A stretch of DNA of 64,000 nucleotides, from assembly GCF_014696715.1 (NCBI RefSeq), contig NZ_JACJQO010000004.1, positions 62,001 through 126,000 of the forward strand, in the 5' to 3' direction. The position numbers and the translations under genes were made by a program. This document shows positions 42,531-50,418 of the stretch, one piece after another. How positions within the stretch are numbered: the stretch's first letter is position 1; every line of letters starts with the position of its first letter. Source of the stretch: Pseudanabaena sp. FACHB-2040. GTDB lineage: Bacteria; Cyanobacteriota; Cyanobacteriia; Phormidesmidales; Phormidesmidaceae. The notes under the pieces were generated by a model that saw only the letters and a list, made by a program, of their open reading frames with translations, was not told the origin of the DNA and did no database searches.

Positions 42531-44720
42531 TTAGAACTTGATGTAGTTTTCAGGGTTTTGAGCCGTTCCACCCTTCCGAATCTCGTAATGGAGGTGTACA
42601 CCTCGACTCGCGCCTGAATTTCCCATAGTTCCAAGCAGCTGACCTTGCTTCACCTGCTGACCATTCGACACCGACACCGTAGCCAAGTGAGCGTACCGGG
42701 TTTGAAAGCCATCGGCATGGTTGATATAGGCACGATTCCCGTATCCGCCCCCGCAGCTATCCTGGGCTGTTAGGCCGGGGCAGCTTGTCACCACACCAGA
42801 GGCAACTCCGTCAGCTGAAGCATAAATAGGTGTCCCAGCTCTATCTGCGATGTCGATCCCCTGGTGGTTAGGTCGTCTTGCAGTTCTAAACCGGCTGGTC
42901 ACTACTCCGCTACAGGGTCGAATAAACCCATTGGCATTCAGCGGTGGCGGAGGTGCACCTTCGGCAGTGCCAGCAGTAGCCGCAGTAGGGGCCTGCGGAG
43001 GTGGCTGAGGGTACTTATTCTTTAACGGTGTGTAGCAGGTGCCGCTGCTGCTAAACCCGCTGCTTACATCGAGCTGATGAGTGATTGTGTCAATTACCCA
43101 CACCCGATCGAGTGTCTTGGTGACCCCCACAGTCCGCAGCAAACTATCTGGGTCTAGAAGCAGCAGCTCGGGGGTAGTCGGGGCTTGCCAGTCCGCGATA
43201 ATGCCCTTAATTCGTAGTTCGCTCTCCCGTCTAGCAGCGTCCGCCTCAGTAGTAGCTCCATCAGTGCGAGGAGCTAGAGCCACTGTGGACGCCCCGGTTG
43301 TGGACTGTTCAGGCCCCTGCCCCGCACCCACTGGACTCTCAGGCTGAATAACTTTCTGCTCCCCAGTGTCGGGGTCGAGTATTACCTTTCTCTGTCCTGT
43401 TGAGGTTTGCTGCGATGGTTCGCTACTACGGGCACCACCGCTGGAATCCGACTGGGCTTGGTGCTTAACCGTAAACGAGAGACCGAGATTATCGCCAAAC
43501 TCAAGGGTAAAAGCATCTTTACCCGCCTCTCTAGGCTTGATAGATAGTGTGTTGCCCCGGCACTTGACCCTGTAGCCGATACGCCGTGCCTCGATCAACA
43601 GAGCCTCATAGTCCGTCTGGCCGCGCTGGGGAAAGTACTCGTACTTAGGCCCGTCGTTGGGCATATCCAGAGTTAGACCGTAAGCGGCACATATCTTCTC
43701 AGCGACCTGTTTGAATGTGACGTTGGTATAGGCTGTATTACGCTTCCGTTGCGTCAGAACCCACACTGCAGCTTGGCCCCCAAACACCAGAGTGTCGTGG
43801 TCGTACATAGAGTACTCAAGGCTAGTGTGTAGGAAAGAGTAGGCCACCAGCAGCTTCCCGTTGAATCCCAGCTCTACTGTGATTTGTGACCCTGCTAGTG
43901 CTTTCTGCCGGGAGGCTTGCTGCTCTGGAGTCACAGCTGTTGTGGTTTGAACAGAGTCGGTTGCTGCCTGCTGCTCTTCTTTACCTGGGTCGTAGGAGCC
44001 TAGACGAGCATTTAGGAAGTCATAACACTGCTGAGGTGTTTTGGTGCCCTGACCTGAGTATCTGAAGCTCCCTGTGGAGGTGGGGAGTGATGCCCATTCC
44101 CATGAGATTTTGTCCAGTAGGGCGGGCCAGTTGGCGTTGGCTACATCTGCCGTCGCGCCTCTAAACTCAATACGCTTGATAGCAAAGCGGTCTTGGCTCT
44201 GGGGTGTGAAGTCGGGGAGGTTAAGTTGATTTTTGACCTCATCCCAGGTGGTCTCTAGAGCCTGGTAACGACCAGCAGCGGATGAACTGAACCCACTCCT
44301 ACGAATCACACGCCGAGGGTGGTCAGCAAAACTGCTGAAGGTGCTGCCGCCGAATAATGTGTTGTAGTTAGCCCCTTCGGCCCATGCGATTAAGTCTAAA
44401 ACTGCCTTCATGTTGGCATTCAGGTCACCCGTAGACGTGCCCTGTGCGCCTGTGGACGTACCAGTTGTACCTGTAGAGCGTGTCTGGCTCTGGGGTACCC
44501 TTAGAGGCTCTAGACCCTGTATCTCCTCGATGTAGGCAAAGTACTTATCTGCGAACTTACGACCTGGATCGTAGATAGCCAGACGGCAGCTAGAGCTATT
44601 CTGCCCCTCACCTAGGGTGACCTCGACGCTTTTGACATAGCCATCACCCCAGGTAAATGTGTCGCCGCCGATCGTGACCCTGGCATATGGAGCTAGAAGT
44701 CGAGTCATTAGAGAATCCAA
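42531..44720 (-). CDS. Tail hub (gpD-like) fused to GH104-type lysozyme and M23 peptidase
   Basis: A 729-residue mosaic. Residues 1-70 and about 275-560 form the late-control/gpD-type hub (YARVTIGGDTFTWGDGYVKS; ITVELGFNGKLLVAYSFLHT; FKQVAEKICAAYGL). Between them, at about 100-242, lies a lysozyme like lambda R (GH104): DLIAWAEGANYNTLFGGSTF with Glu115, then FADHPRR, SSAAGRYQALETTWDEV and PQSQDRFA. The C-terminal domain (about 600-729) is an M23 endopeptidase with His619 and Asp623 (NHQGID), HAD and YAHL, and His709/His711 (VHLHYE). One protein thus carries sugar- and peptide-cutting activities on the tail tip. Its N-terminus overlaps the LysM gene by 13 bases. Confidence 0.88.
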   Translation of the reverse strand: MDSLMTRLLAPYARVTIGGDTFTWGDGYVKSVEVTLGEGQNSSSCRLAIYDPGRKFADKYFAYIEEIQGLEPLRVPQSQTRSTGTTGTSTGAQGTSTGDLNANMKAVLDLIAWAEGANYNTLFGGSTFSSFADHPRRVIRRSGFSSSAAGRYQALETTWDEVKNQLNLPDFTPQSQDRFAIKRIEFRGATADVANANWPALLDKISWEWASLPTSTGSFRYSGQGTKTPQQCYDFLNARLGSYDPGKEEQQAATDSVQTTTAVTPEQQASRQKALAGSQITVELGFNGKLLVAYSFLHTSLEYSMYDHDTLVFGGQAAVWVLTQRKRNTAYTNVTFKQVAEKICAAYGLTLDMPNDGPKYEYFPQRGQTDYEALLIEARRIGYRVKCRGNTLSIKPREAGKDAFTLEFGDNLGLSFTVKHQAQSDSSGGARSSEPSQQTSTGQRKVILDPDTGEQKVIQPESPVGAGQGPEQSTTGASTVALAPRTDGATTEADAARRESELRIKGIIADWQAPTTPELLLLDPDSLLRTVGVTKTLDRVWVIDTITHQLDVSSGFSSSGTCYTPLKNKYPQPPPQAPTAATAGTAEGAPPPPLNANGFIRPCSGVVTSRFRTARRPNHQGIDIADRAGTPIYASADGVASGVVTSCPGLTAQDSCGGGYGNRAYINHADGFQTRYAHLATVSVSNGQQVKQGQLLGTMGNSGASRGVHLHYEIRKGGTAQNPENYIKF

Positions 44721-45034
44721 GAGATGAGGTTGTACTCGCCCGCAGCCTCTGGTTGTTTAATCCCTGAAAGGTTCAGCTGTTGCGTCACGCTCTCCAAGGT
44801 AGAAGTAACGGTCTGCTGGATTTGAGCCTGGGCTTGGGCTACCAGCTCACCTACCTGTTCCTGCGTGGGGATCTGAATTGACTGGCCGATAGGCAGCTGC
44901 TCAAAGATATCTATGTCGTTGATATCGGCCAGTTCACGCCAGTTTGATTGGTCACCCAGCAGCTGGTGGGCTATCAGGTCTAGGCTGTCACCAGATGACA
45001 AGGTGTATTGCCGGTTTAGGGGCTGAGTGCTCAT
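44708..45034 (-). CDS. LysM-domain tail protein
   Basis: A 108-residue protein with a LysM-type domain (YTLSSGDSLDLIAHQLLGDQ, WRELADINDI, LPIGQSIQIP) followed by a Gln-rich helix. LysM proteins of contractile tails (P2 gpX, PVC7-like) sit at the tube-baseplate junction. Its start overlaps the CIS-tube gene stop by four bases and its end overlaps the hub gene. Confidence 0.8.
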   Translation of the reverse strand: MSTQPLNRQYTLSSGDSLDLIAHQLLGDQSNWRELADINDIDIFEQLPIGQSIQIPTQEQVGELVAQAQAQIQQTVTSTLESVTQQLNLSGIKQPEAAGEYNLISWIL

Positions 45035-45771
45035 TGCAGTAGCTCGCTGCTAGGTTTCCATGTGAATCCGTCCCACACACCCGCAACCCCAATAGGCTTG
45101 CCAGTGGCATCTGTGATGGTGACTTCACCTTGTTCATTGGTTAGGTATCTGAACCTGCTGGCCTGCACCGCCTCGCGCACTTGGGGGTTTAGACGGGTAA
45201 GGTTCTGGTTGAGCCAGCTACCCGCCTGACCTCTGGCATCAGCGCGTTGACGATCGGTTAGGGCGACGTTACCCGTAGGGGCTGCGACGGTGGATGTGGG
45301 TGTTTCTGCCTCAGGAATCTGTAGCAAAGAGAGGCTTACCCGTGCCTCAGCAGGTTCACCTCCTAACCAAGCTGTCTCCGACCAATCTATGTTGGTGACT
45401 ACCGCAGGCCCGAATCGCTCAGTGCCCCAGATAAATAACACTGGCTTGGGTGTGAAGGTTGCGGGGTCAGCGATTAGCAGCTGCTCCAGCCCTTCGATTA
45501 ACTGTCGTAGAGATTTACCCGCTGCGTAGGACTCCATCAGCAGGTCAGGCAGCTCTAGGGTGCGACCCTTGGTGTAGAGATAGTTTTGTGCCGGGACAGA
45601 AGTGACACCAGTGGCAGCTTCGCCGTACTGTGCGTTCCGGCTGTAGCGCTTAGACTCGGGGTTGTAGAGGAAGTTGTAGGCGACAGTGCCGTTTAAGTCG
45701 ATGAGCTGGGCGTAGATATCAACAGCACGGTCAGCGGTCTGAAGCTGGTTGAGAACTTGAGGGTTAGCCAT
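45031..45771 (-). CDS. Contractile injection-system tube-initiator-like protein
   Basis: A 246-residue protein. The N-terminal 150 residues match the CIS-tube pattern: YNFLYNPESKRYSRNAQYGE, LELPDLLMESYAAGKSLRQL, and KPVLFIWGTERFGPAVVTNI followed by GEPAEARVSLSLLQI. These proteins form the first ring between the spike hub and the tube. The C-terminus is helical and unrecognised. It is preceded by a strong terminator, so it probably starts a new transcript or depends on read-through. Confidence 0.75.
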   Translation of the reverse strand: MANPQVLNQLQTADRAVDIYAQLIDLNGTVAYNFLYNPESKRYSRNAQYGEAATGVTSVPAQNYLYTKGRTLELPDLLMESYAAGKSLRQLIEGLEQLLIADPATFTPKPVLFIWGTERFGPAVVTNIDWSETAWLGGEPAEARVSLSLLQIPEAETPTSTVAAPTGNVALTDRQRADARGQAGSWLNQNLTRLNPQVREAVQASRFRYLTNEQGEVTITDATGKPIGVAGVWDGFTWKPSSELLQ

Positions 45772-45799
45772 AAAAAAGCCGCCCCTGTTTAGAGGCGGT
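45772..45799 (-). terminator. Rho-independent terminator after the cargo genes
   Basis: On the minus strand CCGCCTC-TAAACAG-GGGCGG is followed by CTTTTTTA. It stands 28 nt downstream of the GNAT-like gene and directly upstream of the CIS-tube gene. It separates the inserted cargo pair from the tail operon. Confidence 0.8.
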
Positions 45800-45826
45800 G
45801 TAGGGAGACTGATTTAACCTTGAACA

Positions 45827-46390
45827 CTATTCACCAGCTAGCCACTCAGGAGACTGCCAAACATAACTCCAGAGGATATTAGCTTCCTCGTCGTAGTTTT
45901 TCATTCCCAGTTTTTTCCATAGGTGCCGTAACCTAACACACTGACGAGCTTTCTCTTCATCAGTACCTTCAAATTTCCAGGGGCACGGCATAAGGAATAC
46001 AAAGCCATCATTAACGACAACATCGATGTAAGTAGCTACTGCCTTCAGGACGTTAAATTTGCCGCGCCACTCTGGCTCTATAAACACGTTCTCTATGTAC
46101 AGGCAACCATAATTTAACGCCATCTCTATCTCGTCAGGGTCAGGGTGATTTGCCAGCCACTCAGCCGCTATATAAATATCGTCACCTCTTATATCCGCCC
46201 AATTGACAACTTCGTCAATTTGACCCGAGAAGCGAACCCCAGAGATCTCTCCTAATTGAATGAAGTCCTCTTCAAAGACTCCGCTGGAGATGGTCCCTGT
46301 AAAAGTCTGAATTATCCTACGGTTGGCCATTTCGTGAGCGTCTACGATGGCACAAACTTTAACGGAAAGGTTTCTCATGCGAATTGTCAA
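45827..46390 (-). CDS. GNAT-like acetyltransferase (cargo gene)
   Basis: A 187-residue protein. The middle (CLYIENVFIEPEWRGKFNVL, KAVATYIDVVVND, FVFLMPCPWKF, LWKKLGMKN) follows the GNAT pattern of strand 4, acetyl-CoA loop and strand 5. However, the usual RxxGxG loop is altered to RGKFNV, so cofactor binding is uncertain. It lies in the tail operon between tape measure and CIS-tube genes, where phages carry non-structural cargo. It ends at its own terminator. An unrelated fold is possible. Confidence 0.4.
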   Translation of the reverse strand: MTIRMRNLSVKVCAIVDAHEMANRRIIQTFTGTISSGVFEEDFIQLGEISGVRFSGQIDEVVNWADIRGDDIYIAAEWLANHPDPDEIEMALNYGCLYIENVFIEPEWRGKFNVLKAVATYIDVVVNDGFVFLMPCPWKFEGTDEEKARQCVRLRHLWKKLGMKNYDEEANILWSYVWQSPEWLAGE

Positions 46391-46474
46391 AGCTTGCTCC
46401 TATCCTAGGAGACTGGGGCAAGTTCTGACTGAGCGCGCGATTCTATCTATTCGGCGCGCAATCGTAAACGTGAT

Positions 46475-47194
46475 TTATTCTTCCTTAGCCTCTGTCAGTT
46501 CATCTAGCTTCTTGAGAAGCAGGTCGATGAAGAGCATAATTGCTGCACCCTCTTCAGGTGATGGGTCCATGAATCGATGAGCATAAGAATTACGAAAGAC
46601 GCCAATCATACCTGCATATAAATCCCGATATGCTTGATGTTTACCGTTTAGCTGTTTGCCCCAAGGCCCATCCTTCTCAAAAAGCTTGTTCACAATCTTG
46701 TCGCCAGTAGAAGTAGGGTTAATGGCATCAATATTGCCTAATCTACGTAACCTCTCTTCTAAAACAGTTGTGGCTTGGCGTATTGCCTGATCCCATGCTG
46801 TAGGGTCATCCCCAGCGCTAATAGCGAAGCGGATTCTCTCCCACAGCTCTGGGTCTAAGTGTTCCATCAACTTAGGCGGTACTAAACGAGACGAACTAAG
46901 CAACTCAAGATTACCAAAATTAGTATCTACAGCTTGGTAGGAGAGATAGTTCAAGGCCAAGTCATATTGCACATAACTACGGAGACTACAAACCAGCAGC
47001 TCATGCTCTATCAACGCATCCAGAGTAGAGGATCTTATTTTAGGAATTGATCCTCCATAGCCCTGGATATGGCAGGACTCTCCTGAAAACAAAACCCATG
47101 TAATTCTCTCTTCTTGAAGTGCTCCAGCGCGAACTCTCTCTACAATCCATATGAGAGTATTCTTCTGTTTTTCAGTTAGAGTGCTGAATTGCAT
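46475..47194 (-). CDS. HEPN-like protein of the TIGR02391 type (possible abortive-infection factor)
   Basis: A 239-residue protein. The C-terminal half (AWDQAIRQATTVLEERLRRL, GKHQAYRDLYAGMIGVFRNS, YAH) matches the TIGR02391/Ymh-like pattern. It ends with Arg201-x4-His206 in FRNSYAHRF, the R-x4-6-H motif of HEPN ribonucleases. The N-terminal half is an unrecognised helical domain. HEPN proteins often act in phage defence or toxin systems. Placed within a prophage tail operon beside a GNAT-like gene, it is probably superinfection-exclusion cargo; that is an inference. Confidence 0.6.
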   Translation of the reverse strand: MQFSTLTEKQKNTLIWIVERVRAGALQEERITWVLFSGESCHIQGYGGSIPKIRSSTLDALIEHELLVCSLRSYVQYDLALNYLSYQAVDTNFGNLELLSSSRLVPPKLMEHLDPELWERIRFAISAGDDPTAWDQAIRQATTVLEERLRRLGNIDAINPTSTGDKIVNKLFEKDGPWGKQLNGKHQAYRDLYAGMIGVFRNSYAHRFMDPSPEEGAAIMLFIDLLLKKLDELTEAKEE

Positions 47195-47258
47195 CTTAAA
47201 GCCAAGCCCGCTAGCTTAGGGAGGAGTGACTGTAGTACATATTGCCTCCCATAGCTTA

Positions 47259-49151
47259 TCAAGCAAGTCCAAGCCGGGACTGGCCGTAACGACTCCACTC
47301 ATCAGCAATTGCAGCTATTACCTGCTGGGCTAACTCCCGTGGGTTGTCGGTATTAGCGTTGATGGTGATGTTATCAATAGACAGTCCGCCACCTCTTGGT
47401 GCCATCAAACTATTAGCCAGTGCGGCCTGCTGCCTACGGTTGAGAATCGCTTCAGAACTGTTGGCCATCACCAGACCTGCACCAGAGGGCATGTTCTGCC
47501 CCTCACGCACAGCCGCAGATAGCAAACCCCCAATCATCCCAGCGTCAGCATTAGGGATGTAGCCGCCATAGCGGGAGCCGATTGCTACTCTGGCTATCCC
47601 CGCACCCGGCACCATGTTCACAGCCGCCGAGCCTGCGCTCTTTGCGAAGTCGGGTATAGCGTTCCAGGCGCTGCGGATGCTGTTGCCAACAGCCTGAAGG
47701 AATCCTGAGATGGCCGACATGACGTTATTCCACTGGCCCACCCAGAAGCCCTTGATCGTGTCCCAGTTACGGACGATGACAGATACAAGACCAACTATTG
47801 CAGCGGTGACGGCCAGCGGGATGAGTCCGATACTGCCTAAGAATGCTGCAGTTAGGCTACCTAGGACGAGACCGCTGATGAGCTTCAGAGCAGCCCCTGC
47901 GAAGTCACCCCATTGAAGTTGCTCAAAGGCCAAGCCCAGCATGTTGATCGCACCCAGCAGCATCTGGCCTGTGACGGTGATTAGCTGCATCGTGTCTATC
48001 TGATTGATGAAGTCAGCAGCTTCATTGATGATGGTGGCCAGGAAGTTACCCACCTTACCCCCAAGCCCGCCGTAGTCAACATTACCCAGGGCGTCTAGAG
48101 CGTTGTTAAACCAACCACTCAGCCGTTCACCCAGCATGTCAGGGTCTATGTTGATAGCTCCCATGCCGAGTAATTGGTTGACATTGCTTAGCCAGCTGTT
48201 AAAACCATCCAGCCAGTTAAATAGAGCCAGCATCGGGTCTATGGTGATGCCCGCCTCAGATGCGATCGCAGACAACTGAGAGAAGATGCCGTTATCACCC
48301 AGGAGGAGCTTCAGGGTATCTGTGAGCTGAGTAATGACAGTTTGGTTGCCCGCATCCTTAGATAGGTCGCGCATTAGGCCAAAGACGCCGGTCTGAGGGT
48401 CGAGCAGCATCGATTGGAAGCTAGCGACCATACCATTGATAGTCTCGGTGCTGGCCTTGATAACTTCGTCAGGAACGGCTAGTGCCTTCTGTAGAACCTC
48501 AGCACGCTCACGCTGGGATAGGTCTTTGATATCTTTACCGAGGGCAGCAGCTTCTTGCTCCAGTGCTGCTAAAACGGCTGGAGACGCCTCAAAAAACTTA
48601 AGCTGCTGCAGACTAGCTAATGAGGCACCGCCTAGAAACTTACTGATACCTAAGCTGGCGAGGCTAACATCCACCCCACTGTTGACAGCTCGGAAGGTAG
48701 CATCGCGGCTGATGTTCTCTAGTGCCTTACTAAAATCAGCATTGTTTAGGGTGCCGTCTAGGTTCTTGAATGCGGGTACTAGGTTGTCCATGATGCCCTT
48801 ACCCAGTTTCACGTACTGTGCCGTTTCACCAGGTAGAGCTGCTGCGACCTTGGCCATCTTTTCAGAGAAGCCATCTACGAATTGGGTGGCCTCATTGAAG
48901 CTCTTACCCGTCAGCTTCATGAAGTCGCCAGCGACTGCGACATTCTCTTGCTGGATGTTGACAGACTGTTTTAGCCCATCCACCAACTTGCCTACAGCAG
49001 CAGTCGCCGCACCCATAGCACCCGTGACAGCACTAGACATTAGATTAGCTGCGAAGACATTCCCGCGCAGCATGCCCCCGATACTCTCAAAGGCTCTCTT
49101 AGCTTGAGAGGCGTCAACTGTGACGGTTGTCTTGACCTGGTTACCGGCCAT
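47259..49151 (-). CDS. Tail tape measure protein
   Basis: A 630-residue, mostly helical protein that sets tail length. It starts MAGNQVKTTVTVDASQAKRA with a Gly/Ala-rich stretch, and has hydrophobic segments at about 370-450 (LITVTGQMLLGAINMLGLAF; LISGLVLGSLTAAFLGSIGL, IPLAVTAAIVGLVSVIV). The C-terminal region contains SEAILNRRQQAALANSL. At the usual 1.5 angstrom per residue the tail would be about 95 nm. It follows the two chaperone frames directly. Confidence 0.88.
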   Translation of the reverse strand: MAGNQVKTTVTVDASQAKRAFESIGGMLRGNVFAANLMSSAVTGAMGAATAAVGKLVDGLKQSVNIQQENVAVAGDFMKLTGKSFNEATQFVDGFSEKMAKVAAALPGETAQYVKLGKGIMDNLVPAFKNLDGTLNNADFSKALENISRDATFRAVNSGVDVSLASLGISKFLGGASLASLQQLKFFEASPAVLAALEQEAAALGKDIKDLSQRERAEVLQKALAVPDEVIKASTETINGMVASFQSMLLDPQTGVFGLMRDLSKDAGNQTVITQLTDTLKLLLGDNGIFSQLSAIASEAGITIDPMLALFNWLDGFNSWLSNVNQLLGMGAINIDPDMLGERLSGWFNNALDALGNVDYGGLGGKVGNFLATIINEAADFINQIDTMQLITVTGQMLLGAINMLGLAFEQLQWGDFAGAALKLISGLVLGSLTAAFLGSIGLIPLAVTAAIVGLVSVIVRNWDTIKGFWVGQWNNVMSAISGFLQAVGNSIRSAWNAIPDFAKSAGSAAVNMVPGAGIARVAIGSRYGGYIPNADAGMIGGLLSAAVREGQNMPSGAGLVMANSSEAILNRRQQAALANSLMAPRGGGLSIDNITINANTDNPRELAQQVIAAIADEWSRYGQSRLGLA

Positions 49152-49391
49152 CTATTCCCACTCCAAATCTTCGCCCCATTGAGGCTTTTCCTTATCTTTG
49201 TGAATGCGTGTCTGCACCGCCTGTACGACCTCCAGGTGATAAATAAGCTCTGACACCTGCAGCTCTAGTAACTCAAAGTAGCCAGAGTTTATGTGGCCAC
49301 CGCAGGCCAACAGAGCCATCTCGTAAAGGTCGTTAGCCCTGAACGCCCGCCCCTGCACGTTGAACTGCAGACATTCGTTTAACTCTCTCAC
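49152..49391 (-). CDS. Tail assembly chaperone, second frame (frameshift extension)
   Basis: A 79-codon frame beginning at a GTG, overlapping the end of the first chaperone frame by 59 bases and running to the tape-measure start. In many phages the equivalent reading frame is joined to the first by programmed frameshifting, giving two products that help fold the tape measure. The relative frame here needs a +1 or -2 shift, and the frame has an in-frame stop just upstream of the overlap. GAGG in front of the GTG also allows separate initiation. Confidence 0.6.
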   Translation of the reverse strand: MRELNECLQFNVQGRAFRANDLYEMALLACGGHINSGYFELLELQVSELIYHLEVVQAVQTRIHKDKEKPQWGEDLEWE

Positions 49392-49791
49392 CGAGACCTC
49401 GAAAGCAGCTCAGGGCCGCGCCCAGCCTCTCCATATCTTCCAGTTCTAGGGCGTCAACAAAGGCGTCAAATCCAGGCTTGTCACCTTGGATGCAGCCGTG
49501 AACCAGCTTTACCGTGGCGAAGGCATCAGACTGGTACTCGGAGGGGGCTTTGGCATACCAGCCCTGCATTAGCAGGAATGCCTTGGCCTTGGGTTCTTTG
49601 ATGGTGTACTCAGTGCCGTCTAACAAAGCAAAGGTGACGGTGCCAGCTTCTTCATCGTGCTGGACGGTGTAGCCCTCCTGCTCGGGTTCAGGTGCAGCTG
49701 GGGTAGCGGTCGGGGGTTTCTGCTCCTGCTCGGGCTCAGGTGCAGCCGCAGGTTTAGGGGCCTGAGGTACTTTTTTCTGGATGTGTGCCAT
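49333..49791 (-). CDS. Tail assembly chaperone, first frame
   Basis: A 152-residue protein with a Pro/Glu/Gln-rich N-terminus (APEPEQEQKPPTATPAAP) and a globular part (EAGTVTFALLDGTEYTIKEP, KAKAFLLMQGWYA). The position directly upstream of the tape measure, and the overlap with a second frame, identify it as the chaperone that acts on the tape measure. Near its end the coding strand reads GCAGGGGCGGGC, which resembles the G-rich -2 slip site of phage Mu. Confidence 0.7.
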   Translation of the reverse strand: MAHIQKKVPQAPKPAAAPEPEQEQKPPTATPAAPEPEQEGYTVQHDEEAGTVTFALLDGTEYTIKEPKAKAFLLMQGWYAKAPSEYQSDAFATVKLVHGCIQGDKPGFDAFVDALELEDMERLGAALSCFRGLGERVKRMSAVQRAGAGVQG

Positions 49792-49803
49792 TGGATTGCC
49801 TGA

Positions 49804-49925
49804 CCTATTAGATGCTGGATAAATCTATTTGCTTCTATTTAGATCTAATAGGTTTTATTAGATCTAAATAGAAGCTAGATAAACCTAAAAGCTACAAATA
49901 GAAGCCAATAGATTTATCTAGAATC
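49804..49925 (-). repeat. Array B: twelve degenerate 10-bp tandem units
   Basis: Twelve consecutive 10-mers of the same family as 41284-41405, with consensus near TCTATTAGAT. Examples are CCTATTAGAT, TCTATTTAGA and GCCAATAGAT. Its end lies exactly seven nt from the stop codon of the tube gene, as in array A. Inside it 49831-49850 and 49856-49875 are perfect 20-bp inverted copies around the 5-nt loop GGTTT, nested in a second pair (49818-49829 with 49908-49919). It fills nearly the whole spacer before the chaperone gene. Confidence 0.85.
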
Positions 49926-49932
49926 GGGAGGG

Positions 49933-50388
49933 TTATGCCCAGCTAGCCGACTCGACAGTTAGGGTGACGGTAAGCTTGGCTACTTGGTCACCTGCGGCGG
50001 TGTCCATGCCGGACATCACCTCATATTCTTTGACTCGGCAACCAGAGAGACTCCAGGCTTTGGTGCCGCGCTGCTCAATGCCGTTGGCGCGTCGGACGGG
50101 GCGAACGGTCACATCGAAAGTGTCGAGACTGGCTTTGGCCTCTTTAATCCAGGTCAAGATGGTGTCGTCTTGCTCAGGATCAAAGGCTTTGGAAATGGTG
50201 ATGTCGGCGTACTCTGTAGAACCTGATGCAGCCTTACGCTTGACGTTGCTGAGCCCGTCGCTGTAGGTGGGACGGGAGATGGTTTCTTTCACCCCTGAAA
50301 ATTCGGACCAATAATTTGGCAACCCTGCGATTGTAATGAGGCTGTCTGCTGTAGTTATCGGATTGGTATTTTGGAGGCGGACTGACAT
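49933..50388 (-). CDS. Tail tube protein
   Basis: A 151-residue beta-rich protein with no Cys-rich or enzymatic motifs: ITIAGLPNYWSEFSGVKETI, YADITISKAFDPEQDDTILT, WSLSGCRVKEYEVMSGMDTA, then KLTVTLTVESASW. This is the pattern of contractile-tail tube proteins. It stands next to the sheath gene, as usual. Its stop is seven nt from decamer array B. Confidence 0.75.
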   Translation of the reverse strand: MSVRLQNTNPITTADSLITIAGLPNYWSEFSGVKETISRPTYSDGLSNVKRKAASGSTEYADITISKAFDPEQDDTILTWIKEAKASLDTFDVTVRPVRRANGIEQRGTKAWSLSGCRVKEYEVMSGMDTAAGDQVAKLTVTLTVESASWA

Positions 50389-50418
50389 ATCAAATGACTC
50401 CTGAATAGATTAGGTAGG

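Noticed and set aside
42413-42634. 73-codon ORF between hub and spike genes
   Set aside because: It overlaps the hub C-terminus (M23 domain) by about 100 bases in another frame and lacks any family pattern. I regard the 140-nt gap as noncoding.
48436-49107. 223-codon ORF opposite the tape measure gene
   Set aside because: It is fully antisense to a well-supported gene and has no conserved motif or initiation signal.
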